Below are positions 24,715 through 33,028 of a DNA stretch of 64,000 nt, one piece after another; position 1 is the stretch's first letter, and the number at the start of each line of letters is the position of its first letter. The notes beneath the pieces are model-generated. The model had not been told where the DNA came from. It saw nothing but the letters and a program-made list of their open reading frames with translations, and made no database searches. The translations under genes were made by a program, and so were the position numbers. Source of the stretch: Caldilineaceae bacterium (GTDB taxonomy: Bacteria > Chloroflexota > Anaerolineae > Caldilineales > Caldilineaceae); assembly GCA_958295845.1 (NCBI GenBank), contig OY282376.1, positions 2,865,022-2,929,021 on the forward strand, read 5' to 3'.

Positions 24715-25650
24715 TTAGAAAGCCAGAACCCGCTTAGGATTTTCCACCGTCATCATTTCGATCTGCTCCTCGCTGACCCCCGCTTCCCTCAGGGCCGGTA
24801 GGAATTTTGCCAGGACGTGGTCATAGCCAATGCCCCCGTTCAGGTGTAAGTGCGAGCGTAAACAGACATCAGAGGAGAGAAGGATCTGGGATACATAGCC
24901 ACGCCTGAGGAGCTCTATCAAAGCGGCGATGCGGCGCTCATCGGGGCAATGATAACGCTTACCGATGTCATCATACTGTACATAAGCTCCCCGCTTGGCA
25001 ATCGCTTCATGATAGTCCAGGCTAAGATATGTGTCGCAGTGCCCCACAATGACTCGCCGCAAATCTGCCCCTTCTTCCTCTAGAATATCCAGTTGATCGA
25101 GGCCCACCGGGTAGAGGAAAGCATGGGTAGTGATAGCTGCGCCCGTCTGATTATGGGCTCTAGCGGCAGCCCGGAATACACGTTCCTCAGCCGGGGCAAT
25201 ATAATCTTTGTCAGCACCGATCTCACCAATGATCCCCGCCCGAATCCCGGTGTCATCCGCACCTTCGGTAAGGTCTCGCACGATTTCGGCTGCCAGCTCA
25301 TTGGCATTGGCGCGCTCGATTCGTTCGGGCAAGAATGGCCCCCTATACCAGCCACAGCCCATAATGACATTTAGACCAGTGGCTTCGGCGATGCGCTTGA
25401 GACCTTGGGGATTGCGTCGCAAATCAGGTGTGGTGACCTCCACCACGGATCGGCCGCCCGCTTTCTGAAAATAAGCGAGTTCGTCGATAATCAACGCCTC
25501 ATCGATGAGAAGCCCATCAGCCATACAACCAGTCCAGGCCAGAAATGCATCCCCGCTGACATAGTAGCTGTCCAAGATGAGATGCTCGTGAGCCGCAGTA
25601 ACACCCAGTTCATCTGGCGAGATGGGACCCAAAACCGTCATGATTTGCAT
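24715..25650 (-). CDS. Phosphotriesterase-family metallohydrolase, paralogue 2
   Basis: A 311-residue paralogue of the protein at 22589-23506, with His21 and His23 (AHEHL), glutamate of GEIG as bridging ligand, TTHAFL, GHCDTY and an Asp in LLSSDVC. The lengths and motif spacing match, and overall the two look like an old duplication. It opens the group hydrolase, dehydrogenase, hydrolase, permeases. An AGGAGGAAT ribosome site precedes the ATG. Upstream lies a 324-bp gap with a MITE-like repeat, so this may be the first gene of its transcript. Confidence 0.9.
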   Translation of the reverse strand: MQIMTVLGPISPDELGVTAAHEHLILDSYYVSGDAFLAWTGCMADGLLIDEALIIDELAYFQKAGGRSVVEVTTPDLRRNPQGLKRIAEATGLNVIMGCGWYRGPFLPERIERANANELAAEIVRDLTEGADDTGIRAGIIGEIGADKDYIAPAEERVFRAAARAHNQTGAAITTHAFLYPVGLDQLDILEEEGADLRRVIVGHCDTYLSLDYHEAIAKRGAYVQYDDIGKRYHCPDERRIAALIELLRRGYVSQILLSSDVCLRSHLHLNGGIGYDHVLAKFLPALREAGVSEEQIEMMTVENPKRVLAF

Positions 25651-25974
25651 TCTTCATTCCTCCTTTGCTAACGGACACCCCATATAGTTGACAAGATTTT
25701 GGCTGCAAATCCAGTTATTCAACGCCCAGACCGATGACGGATGACCGCTGGCCGCTGTAAAACGTAAGCTGATCGACGGTCACCGGTCGGGAGTCGGTAA
25801 GCCATGTCAGACTGGCAGGTTGTACGTTAGCAAAATACCTCCAACGAAAGATACTTTAGGCATTTACTGCGGAGTTCGACAGACCCTGCGGGCCAGCAAC
25901 GAGAACAAGAATGGTTTTTTGGGGGACCTACCGCGCCTATGCCAGCATAGTATGCCCCCGGTCTGCGATGCCAT
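25651..25974. repeat. MITE-like element, copy 1 (25667-25831)
   Basis: The gap holds a 165-bp palindromic unit. Outer ends GCTAACGGACA (25667-25677) and TGTACGTTAGC (25821-25831) are inverted; inner ends TTGACA (25688-25693) and TGTCAG (25805-25810) bound a 123-bp core. The core matches the minus strand of 28892-29015, most strongly over CAACGCCCAGACCGATGA and again at GTAAGCTG. No protein can be read. The rest of the gap (25832-25974) shows nothing. Confidence 0.65.
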
Positions 25975-27465
25975 TTACAAGGGAGTCCAGGAAAAGTCGC
26001 GGTCTAGCGGATACAAGGGGCGAGGGACCCTCTTGAAGGGCAGCAAATTAAGATTGGAGGTGCTGAAGCCCGGCGTGTCCAAGGGTAGGGCTTCCGTCAT
26101 GATCTCGGTATACGCGGCCCGAAAAGCCCCGTTCTCCCGAACCACGACGATCTTGGCCTCGCCAGGTTCAAGGCCAACGCTGCGGTAAAGCTCCGGGTCA
26201 AAGGTGGATATGGCGCGTTCGCTCAGCACCAGGAAGATACCTCCTGACTGAAGCACCACCGTTCGCCCCATGTTGGCCTTTAGCCCGGTATAAAGAGGGC
26301 CTTTATAGGTAAATTGGCCGTCGGAAATAAGCCGCACTATACCGGTCACCGGCACGGGCTGACTGTAGACCTGATCGATTCTAGCCCCGACTTCCAGGGT
26401 CACCTTCTGGCCGACTCCTGCCTCAATAGCCTGAGCCACCGCCTGAGAATCCACCAGAGTTAGTAAAGTTCGCGCGTCTATCTCTTGCTCTACCAGAGCT
26501 TGAAGCGCGAGGGTACTATCTCCAGGCGAGCCTCCACTGATGTTATCACTGGCGTAGGAAAGTATCACCGGGCCCTCTGTCTGAAGAGCCCGCTCAATCG
26601 CATCGGCCAATGAAAACAATGGCACTTTAAACTGCTGCCGCCGTTCCCACAGCATCTGGCCCAATTCGTCCGCCAAGCCTTGGGCCAGGGCAGGATCATT
26701 GTCTGTGACCACCACCATCGTAGACCCCATCTCCTCGACATCCAACCAGGGCTGCACAGGGAAGACTGATATGGAAACCACCCCTGGTTGCTTCTCCAGC
26801 TCCTTGGCGCGAGCCACCAAGTCGGCCATTGGCCCCTCGATGCTGGTCGGCATTCGCTCCGGGTAGGTGATTACGGGCACCTTTCGAAAGGCTACTGTAG
26901 GCCGAAGCTGGTCCTTCAATATTGAAAAGAGAATATTAGCCGCTCGCTGGCCGGTGTCGTGCTGGTCCGTGTGGGGGTGGGTACGGAAGCCCACCAAGGC
27001 ATCGGCAGAACTTATCATAAGCCGGGTGATGTTGGCATGCATGTCCAAGCTAGCCACCAGCGGCAGATCCTCTCCAACCAGGTCACGGGCAGCAGCCAGC
27101 AAATCACCCTCAGGATCATCAAGTTCCTCCACCGCCATGGAACCATGCAGAGCCAGCAAGATCCCGTCCAACTGACCGGCCTCTTGCAGACCGGCCAAGA
27201 GGTTGGTCTTGATAAAGTTGTAAGCCTCATGGTTAAGCCGCCCAGAAGAGATAGCCCGGGCCCCAATAATAGGCAATAATTCGACCCCCTCCGCGTGAGC
27301 AGCATCGATGAAGCCGGCCATTTCGGTGTTTGTACCACGAAACCGTTGCCAAATCTCGTCCCCCAAGCAGAGGTGGTCCGCTCGGAAGTCATCGAGTGTG
27401 GTCTCAAGTGGTGAAAAGGTGTTTGCTTCCTGCAATATATAACCGGCAGCCAGTCGCATGATCAA
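25975..27465 (-). CDS. M81-family metallohydrolase (MlrC-like), paralogue 3
   Basis: A 496-residue M81 protein with the N-terminal QEANTFSP motif, LALHGSM, LDMH (Asp141, His143) and HPHTD (His165, Asp167). The C-terminal domain ends KRVPRPLYPLD, the same closing motif as the other two copies. The three are only distantly similar, so they probably act on different substrates. It follows the aminotransferase gene by 17 bp and is surely co-transcribed with it. Within the island this enzyme and the M24-like protein are the candidates for opening an amide or peptide-like bond in the imported compound. Confidence 0.9.
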   Translation of the reverse strand: MIMRLAAGYILQEANTFSPLETTLDDFRADHLCLGDEIWQRFRGTNTEMAGFIDAAHAEGVELLPIIGARAISSGRLNHEAYNFIKTNLLAGLQEAGQLDGILLALHGSMAVEELDDPEGDLLAAARDLVGEDLPLVASLDMHANITRLMISSADALVGFRTHPHTDQHDTGQRAANILFSILKDQLRPTVAFRKVPVITYPERMPTSIEGPMADLVARAKELEKQPGVVSISVFPVQPWLDVEEMGSTMVVVTDNDPALAQGLADELGQMLWERRQQFKVPLFSLADAIERALQTEGPVILSYASDNISGGSPGDSTLALQALVEQEIDARTLLTLVDSQAVAQAIEAGVGQKVTLEVGARIDQVYSQPVPVTGIVRLISDGQFTYKGPLYTGLKANMGRTVVLQSGGIFLVLSERAISTFDPELYRSVGLEPGEAKIVVVRENGAFRAAYTEIMTEALPLDTPGFSTSNLNLLPFKRVPRPLYPLDRDFSWTPL

Positions 27466-27482
27466 CTCCTTCGAATAATTTC

Positions 27483-28766
27483 TTAAACAATCTCCCGTAT
27501 GGCTGCTTCTATGCCCTCAAGCGCTCGATCTATGTCCTCTTTGGAGTGGGCCGAGGACATGCTCAGGTGCAGACCACTGTGAAAGTGTATGCCATGACGC
27601 AGGGCGGCGGCACAGAACTGATGGAGTAGCCTCGTGTCGCTCTGGGCCACCGCGGCATAGTCGGTGGGCTCCTCATCCAGGCCGAAAAGAAAGCAAAATT
27701 CGGCCCCAATGGCCTGGAGCCAACACCTCACACCTGTTCTGGCAATAATTTCGCGGATACCCTCGTATAGATGGTCACATCGCCCCAGCAACTTCTCGTA
27801 GAAGTCGAACTGGGTAATCTCATCCAGAACTGCATTTGCAGCCATAACGGCCGTGAGGTGACCAGGATAAGTACCACTGTGCTGGGCTTGGCCCAGAGGA
27901 GCAATGTCTGCCATGATCTCCTGTTTGCCGGCAAAGACGCTGATAGGCATCCCCCCGCCCAGGGCCTTACCCACAGCACAAAGATCAGGCGTCACCCCCA
28001 GATAAGCCTGAGCACAGCCCGGCCCAGTGCGGAATGCGGACAGGATCTCGTCAAAGATAAGGACAATATTGTTGGCTGTTGTCAAATCACGCATGGCCTC
28101 CAAATAGCCCGGTCCGGGCAGGATCCCACCACTGTTGTAGTTAATGGGTTCGAGGATGACGGCAGCGATCTCATCACTCCGGCTGACGAGGGTTTCCTCA
28201 AGCCTCTCGAGATCATTGAATGGCAGGACGATCACCAGCTCATCAAGACCTTGGGGGACGCCTCCGCTCTCGCGGCGGATATTTGGTAAGCCTTGGCCTG
28301 GCGCAGGAGAATGATTGTACTGCAAGTAGTCGTGATAGCCGTGGAAATGGCCTTCGAACTTTACTATCTTGTCCTTGCCTGTGTACTCTCGGGCCAAGCG
28401 AAGGAGATAATAGGTCGTCTCTGTCCCAGACATGGTGAAGCGTACGAGATCAGCGCAGGGCAGAATATCCACCAGTTTCTTGGCCAGCCGGCTATGGTAC
28501 GGCGTTTCATGAGAACAGAGGATGCCCAAATCCAGGGCCTTGGAAATGGCTGCACGCACCTTGGGGTGGCCATGGCCCAGGAACGAGGCTCCGAAAGACA
28601 TATGTAAGTCCACATACTCCCGTCCCTCCAAGTCATAGACCTTGCTACCCTCCCCTTGGGTGACGTAGAAGGGCTGGCCCAGGGCGTGGTTCAGGCGGCC
28701 AGATCCACACAGCCCCCCAACCAGATAACCTGAAGCAAATTCATAGAGATCGTCGGCTTGGCTCAC
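27483..28766 (-). CDS. Class-III aminotransferase (glutamate-1-semialdehyde aminomutase-like)
   Basis: A 427-residue PLP enzyme, fold type I. Motifs include SGTETTYYLLRLAREYTG, the FEGHFHGYHD loop typical of glutamate-1-semialdehyde aminomutase relatives, IFDEIL and the PLP lysine Lys267 in VGKALGGG. A haem-biosynthetic role is unlikely given its catabolic neighbours; aminotransferase or aminomutase action on an amino acid or amino sugar derivative is more plausible. It heads a two-gene unit with the M81 gene. A leader hairpin at 28807-28833 and a repeat element separate it from the upstream binding-protein gene. Confidence 0.92.
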   Translation of the reverse strand: MSQADDLYEFASGYLVGGLCGSGRLNHALGQPFYVTQGEGSKVYDLEGREYVDLHMSFGASFLGHGHPKVRAAISKALDLGILCSHETPYHSRLAKKLVDILPCADLVRFTMSGTETTYYLLRLAREYTGKDKIVKFEGHFHGYHDYLQYNHSPAPGQGLPNIRRESGGVPQGLDELVIVLPFNDLERLEETLVSRSDEIAAVILEPINYNSGGILPGPGYLEAMRDLTTANNIVLIFDEILSAFRTGPGCAQAYLGVTPDLCAVGKALGGGMPISVFAGKQEIMADIAPLGQAQHSGTYPGHLTAVMAANAVLDEITQFDFYEKLLGRCDHLYEGIREIIARTGVRCWLQAIGAEFCFLFGLDEEPTDYAAVAQSDTRLLHQFCAAALRHGIHFHSGLHLSMSSAHSKEDIDRALEGIEAAIREIV

Positions 28767-28806
28767 TGCTTTTCCTCAATAGATAGTTAAGCCGAAAGTA
28801 AGGGGC

Positions 28807-28833
28807 AGGGCGTAAGAAAAGGCCCTACGCCCT
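28807..28833 (-). promoter_or_regulatory. Leader hairpin upstream of the class-III aminotransferase gene
   Basis: AGGGCGTA (28807-28814) and TACGCCCT (28826-28833) form a perfect 8-bp stem with an 11-base loop about 40 bases before the ATG. It could be an attenuator, an RNA stabiliser or a terminator of an upstream transcript; no T run decides this. Confidence 0.35.
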
Positions 28834-28891
28834 ACTTCCGGATAAATCGTCATTCCTTTGCCAAAAACTTTCTAACGGACACACTTTCAAT

Positions 28892-29015
28892 TTGACAGAG
28901 CTGGCTTGCCCCTGTCCGCCGACCGTTGAGCGCCGAAACAGCTTACATTTGTCGGCGGTCGTCCATCATCGGTCTGGGCGTTGCCCCACCAAATTTGGGG
29001 CTGAAACGTTGTCAA
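28892..29015. repeat. MITE-like element, copy 2 (inverted relative to copy 1)
   Basis: TTGACA (28892-28897) and TGTCAA (29010-29015) bound 124 bp whose reverse complement aligns with 25688-25810 over nearly its full length. The block at 28963-28980 is identical to copy 1 apart from one base. A flanking CTAACGGACAC (28872-28882) repeats the outer end of copy 1. The element lies 14 bp beyond the stop of the binding-protein gene. Confidence 0.65.
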
Positions 29016-29028
29016 GTAAATGGCAAAG

Positions 29029-30609
29029 TTACTGATCCAGCCAGACCTCGCGGTACAGACGCAGTTGGCTAGGGCTCACATGCCAGTTCTTGACATCAGA
29101 TTGGACTAAGGAAACCGACGGGGCCGCACCGATCATGATTACCGGTAACTCCTCGACATTGATCTCCTGCAAGCGTGCGAAATTCTCTGCAGCCTTCTGC
29201 GGATCGATCTCGGACTTGCCTGCCTCCCATAACTCTATGGCCTCTTCATTAACCCACGTCTCCGCTCTAATCCAGCGTGAGGCACCGCGGTCCATCCAAT
29301 CATTGGGGTTGGCACTTAGCCCGGCAGCATTCCAGGAAACTTCATACTCCTGCCCGATATACTTGTCCAACCAGACCGCGATCTCGGACTCCACGATGTT
29401 CATAGTTACCCCACACTCGGCCAGCCCGGCCTGCCAGATTACAGCTGCCTGCTTCCCATCAGAGAAGCCGGAGATCGTCTCGACGGTGACCTCCAGGTCA
29501 GGGTATCCTTCCTCGGCCAGAATTTCCTTGCACTTCTCTGGATCGTAGGGATAACCCTCAAACTCCGCGGCGTGTATTACACTAGGCGGGATGGGACTCA
29601 CTAACGGGGTGCCTTGCCCCATCCAGGCTGTCCTATTGACGGCATCTTTGTCCAGGGCGTGGGCCATGGCCTGCCTCACCCGAAAGCTGTTCATGATAGC
29701 CTCATTCTGCCCGCCAACCATCACAAAATACTGGATAGCTGTGGAGCTGTCAGGCTTTATAACGCTGATATCTTCCGAGTCCAGGAAACGCAGGGCATCC
29801 ACGACCGAAACATCTCGTACGACATCAACCTCTCCGGCCTCCAGGCTGGCGATGCGCGCCTGTACATCTGGCATGACCCGCAGCACAACCTGGTCAACGT
29901 AAGGTTTCCCTTCGTCCCAGTAGTCCTCGAATCGCTCGAGTACGATCCGGTCGTTGGGTATCCATTCGACAAACTTAAAGGGACCGGTCCCGATGGGTTC
30001 CGACGCCAAAGTCTCTGCCGCTTCCTGCGGGATGATGGAAACCCAGGTCGAATCGTCCATAAAGTAGGCGTTAGCCGTCGCCAAGTTGAACTGGATCGTA
30101 TAGTCGTCCAGGATTTCGATAGAGTCGATTCCTTGTCCGTACCTGGCTAGAGTAGGGGCCATATCCTTGACCCTTTCGAAGCTGAACTTCACGTCCTCCG
30201 CGGTCATCTCCCGGCCATTGTGAAACTTCACACCCTCCCTTAGATTCACGATGTAGGTGCTGGCATCTACGATTTCCCACGATTCGGCCAGATCAGGCAC
30301 CAGTTCGAGATTCTCGTTGATCCTGGCCAGGCTACCGTAGACCTGAAACCTGAACATGTCACTAAATATGATGAGGGTCATAGCCTGGGGGTCGAAATTG
30401 TCCATATCTCCACCGATGGCGATTGTCAGGGTGCCACCCTCCTTGATCTGCCCCGGATCGGCCGTGTCCTCGACAGTGGCTTCTTCTTCTACTTCTTTGA
30501 CGACCTCCTCCTCCACCGTTTCAACAGCGGCTCCTGGTGCAGCCGTACACGCTGCTACCATGCTCACGATCGTCATTACGGCCAACAGGACCAAAATTCG
30601 CCTAGTCAT
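29029..30609 (-). CDS. ABC transporter solute-binding lipoprotein, family 5 (second)
   Basis: A 526-residue SBP_bac_5 protein. Its lipoprotein signal ends VSMVAAC with Cys21 lipidated, followed by an acidic Glu/Val-rich linker to about residue 50. Family blocks include LAESWEIVDASTYI, FHNGREMTAEDVKF and EPIGTGPFKF. It would capture a peptide-like or glycosidic nutrient for the DppBC pair at 20607-22539. The gene lies inside the catabolic island, between an isomerase gene and an aminotransferase gene, both on the same strand. A CAAAGGAGAAAA ribosome site precedes the ATG. It differs clearly from the binding protein at 9574. Confidence 0.93.
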   Translation of the reverse strand: MTRRILVLLAVMTIVSMVAACTAAPGAAVETVEEEVVKEVEEEATVEDTADPGQIKEGGTLTIAIGGDMDNFDPQAMTLIIFSDMFRFQVYGSLARINENLELVPDLAESWEIVDASTYIVNLREGVKFHNGREMTAEDVKFSFERVKDMAPTLARYGQGIDSIEILDDYTIQFNLATANAYFMDDSTWVSIIPQEAAETLASEPIGTGPFKFVEWIPNDRIVLERFEDYWDEGKPYVDQVVLRVMPDVQARIASLEAGEVDVVRDVSVVDALRFLDSEDISVIKPDSSTAIQYFVMVGGQNEAIMNSFRVRQAMAHALDKDAVNRTAWMGQGTPLVSPIPPSVIHAAEFEGYPYDPEKCKEILAEEGYPDLEVTVETISGFSDGKQAAVIWQAGLAECGVTMNIVESEIAVWLDKYIGQEYEVSWNAAGLSANPNDWMDRGASRWIRAETWVNEEAIELWEAGKSEIDPQKAAENFARLQEINVEELPVIMIGAAPSVSLVQSDVKNWHVSPSQLRLYREVWLDQ

Positions 30610-30711
30610 CTTTTTTCTCCTTTGATGATACTAGAGTCACATTTTCATTTGTGTGAAACCCCGTTATAGATTTCCGGCGCTTCCCCAAATGCTCTGACCG
30701 TGATTTCTCCC

Positions 30712-30816
30712 AGGAGAAGCGGGGCAAGGCTCTAACATCCAAAAAACAGAGGCCTATCACTGTATGTGAGGCGTCTGCACCCCCGATATGACAAAGGGGC
30801 TTTCCCGGCTTCTCCC
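30712..30816. repeat. Dispersed palindromic element, about 105 bp (copy between isomerase and binding-protein genes)
   Basis: AGGAGAAGC (30712-30720) and GGCTTCTCCC (30807-30816) are inverted ends 105 bp apart, with AAAGGGGCTTTCCC before the right end as in the other copies. Just outside, GCAACA-CAA-TGTTGC (30821-30835) forms a separate small palindrome. The 298-bp gap holds nothing else that I can recognise beyond the ribosome site of the binding-protein gene. Confidence 0.55.
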
Positions 30817-30907
30817 GCGAGCAACACAATGTTGCGCCTACAGAAAACGGGTTCATTCCTTTCTTAAAGTGACCTCCTTTCAGCACGCATTCTCCGTGGA
30901 GAATCCG

Positions 30908-31720
30908 TCAACTCTGCCAGCCCAGCTCTTCCAACCTGAGTTTAGATTGGCCGAAGGCTTCGTCCACCTTGTCTCGAGTCATGACCTCAAGAAGCGAAAC
31001 GCCATCGTATTCAATCTCCATCAACTTGCTGGCCACTGCGGCAAAGTCGACATTGCCTTCGCCAATGGGCGCATGGATATGCTCGCCATAGTTGTCGGAT
31101 AGATGCACCAGGGCCAGCCTTTCCTTGGCTTCCTCTAGAGCCGCTATGGGAGATTGGACAGCATTGACATTGGCAATATCGACACACACGCCCACGGCGG
31201 GACTGCCGATCTCCTCTGCCATCCGGGCCGCCTGCGCCCCCGTCTCGATAAAGCCGCGCGGTACTGTCTCGATGGCAAGCGTGACCCCATAGCGTTCTGC
31301 ATCTTCTACACAAGCTGAGATGATCTCCTTGGCCAGAGCCCAGGCTGTCTCCATACTCGGTGCGACCAGACCCTCCCGCCTTCCGGGAAAGATATCAAGG
31401 ACTTTACCGCCAAGGTCATGAAGCAGTTTGATATTTTCTTTCATCTGCTTCACGACTTCCGCTCTAATACCCGGATTGAAGGCGACCAGGTTTAGTTCCA
31501 GCCACGCCGGCTGACTGGAAATCACGTGCATCCCATAGGATTCAATCTGCCGGCGCAGCGTTTCTCTAGCTTTTGGATCTAAGTCCCTGGGCCAGATGTG
31601 GGGTGGGGCGGTCATAACTTCCAGCCACTTGAATCCCAGAGCGGCGAGACGCTCCAAAGTGGCTTCCAAGGAATGGTCAAACACGTAGGTGTAAGTGCAA
31701 GCTCCCAGACCAAGCGTCAT
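30908..31720 (-). CDS. Sugar-phosphate isomerase/epimerase-like TIM barrel, paralogue 1 (MocC/IolE/IolI-like)
   Basis: About 270 residues of the xylose-isomerase-like TIM-barrel family, which includes IolE, IolI and MocC of inositol and rhizopine catabolism as well as hydroxypyruvate isomerase and tagatose epimerases. Metal-site motifs can be seen at LAIETVPRG (Glu), VCVDIANV (Asp), LVHLSDNYG (His, Asp) and the closing GVSLLEVMT (Glu). I start at the ATG at 31720, six bases after AAGGAGGT. It follows the M24-like gene by 25 bp, so they are one transcript. A paralogue lies at 37347-38162. Confidence 0.9.
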   Translation of the reverse strand: MTLGLGACTYTYVFDHSLEATLERLAALGFKWLEVMTAPPHIWPRDLDPKARETLRRQIESYGMHVISSQPAWLELNLVAFNPGIRAEVVKQMKENIKLLHDLGGKVLDIFPGRREGLVAPSMETAWALAKEIISACVEDAERYGVTLAIETVPRGFIETGAQAARMAEEIGSPAVGVCVDIANVNAVQSPIAALEEAKERLALVHLSDNYGEHIHAPIGEGNVDFAAVASKLMEIEYDGVSLLEVMTRDKVDEAFGQSKLRLEELGWQS

Positions 31721-31745
31721 GTGTAAACCTCCTTCATTCAATCAT

Positions 31746-32993
31746 TCAAGACATAACCACCATTTGCGGAAGACCGTCAATATGACCCCAGGTGGTTAGA
31801 AACTCGCAACCTTCCTCGGTCACCAACACCATGTCCTCCAGGTTCATACTCCACAGCTGATCGGTATAGACGACCACCTCGATGGTCAAAACCATGCCGG
31901 CCTGCAAGGGTGTATGATCTGTCGGCAACAACCAGGGCGGTTCATGGGTATCCACCCCCAGCCCATGGCCTAAAAGGACAACCGTGGGCTGCAACCCTGC
32001 ATCGGCCAACGGTCTATAGCCAATATGGAAAAGCTGTGCGGCTTCGACGCCGGGTTTGATTGCTGCCGCAATCCTACGATAGGACTCAACCATAGCGGCG
32101 TAAACCCGATTCATCTCATCGGTGGCTTCGCCAACCACGGCCACCCGGGCTAAGTCGCAATGGTAGGGCTTTTCCACGAAACAACCCAGATCGATCCGCC
32201 CTACGTCGCCGCGCAACAACCGCTTGTCCCTGGCGATTCCTGTCTCTTTTGGAAGGTAACAACCTGACTGAACATACTCATATTCCCACTCCGCACCGTC
32301 TTGCCTGGCCTTAGGGCCAAACCCAAGGTGAATAAAGGCATGCTCGGCGCCTTCTTGCTCATAGGTTTGCTCAATGGCATCCCAAAGTGCTCCCCAACGT
32401 ACGCCTTCCTGGGCTACGTCGAATGCCGCTTGCATGGCCAGCTCCCCTACCCGGGCCGCCTTCCTGATCCGCTTGATCTCTTCCTCTGATTTCACCATGC
32501 GCAGACGCCAGAACAGGCTGGACGCATCGACGAAGGTAGCCTGTGGCAGGGCGTCTCTTAGTTCCCGAAACAATTTAACCGGCGTATGGTCCAGATCCAG
32601 GCCAATCGTCGCGGCCGGTAGCCCGAGTTCGGCTAAAGCAGTGGCCAGACATTCCGCAAGGGTGGTGTCCTTCTCCAGGTCTGACAGAAAATGGTAGATG
32701 CCTGGGGCGAGAGATTCCAGATGAGGACTGCGTCCGTAGTATCGTTGCTCCTCCATCCAGTTCGCCACTTTGGCCGCCACATGGGCGATGAAGAGCGAGG
32801 CATGATCAGGATCTTTGGGAAGGGCAGCCAAGACAAAGTTAGGCTCTCCATCTACCAGGAATTCAGCGTATTGAGACTGCACCCAATATCCACTCAGGTA
32901 ACACACATTGTGGCTGCCGAACCCCAGGAGTAGGTCCAAACCTTGCTGCTCCATGAGCAATGTGGCCCGTTGCCGTTCAAAAACAGGTTCCAT
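31746..32993 (-). CDS. M24-family metallopeptidase-like protein (Xaa-Pro peptidase/creatinase fold)
   Basis: A 415-residue two-domain pita-bread protein. The N-terminal creatinase-like domain covers about residues 1-155. The C-terminal domain retains the five metal ligands of true M24 peptidases: Asp in RIDLG, Asp in HCDLAR, His in LLGHGLG, Glu in LTIEVVV and Glu in NLEDMV. It is thus probably an active proline-type dipeptidase, or an enzyme cleaving a C-N bond in an imported amide, rather than a metal-free creatinase. It sits 36 bp downstream of the DegT aminotransferase gene. Confidence 0.92.
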   Translation of the reverse strand: MEPVFERQRATLLMEQQGLDLLLGFGSHNVCYLSGYWVQSQYAEFLVDGEPNFVLAALPKDPDHASLFIAHVAAKVANWMEEQRYYGRSPHLESLAPGIYHFLSDLEKDTTLAECLATALAELGLPAATIGLDLDHTPVKLFRELRDALPQATFVDASSLFWRLRMVKSEEEIKRIRKAARVGELAMQAAFDVAQEGVRWGALWDAIEQTYEQEGAEHAFIHLGFGPKARQDGAEWEYEYVQSGCYLPKETGIARDKRLLRGDVGRIDLGCFVEKPYHCDLARVAVVGEATDEMNRVYAAMVESYRRIAAAIKPGVEAAQLFHIGYRPLADAGLQPTVVLLGHGLGVDTHEPPWLLPTDHTPLQAGMVLTIEVVVYTDQLWSMNLEDMVLVTEEGCEFLTTWGHIDGLPQMVVMS

Positions 32994-33028
32994 ATGCCTC
33001 CCCTAATCGGGTGCTAGAGAGCGTATGT

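Noticed and set aside
30650..30670. CRP-like site (TCACA...TGTGA) near the second binding-protein gene
   Set aside because: The half-sites are in the reverse order to the TGTGA-N6-TCACA consensus and the spacing is wrong.
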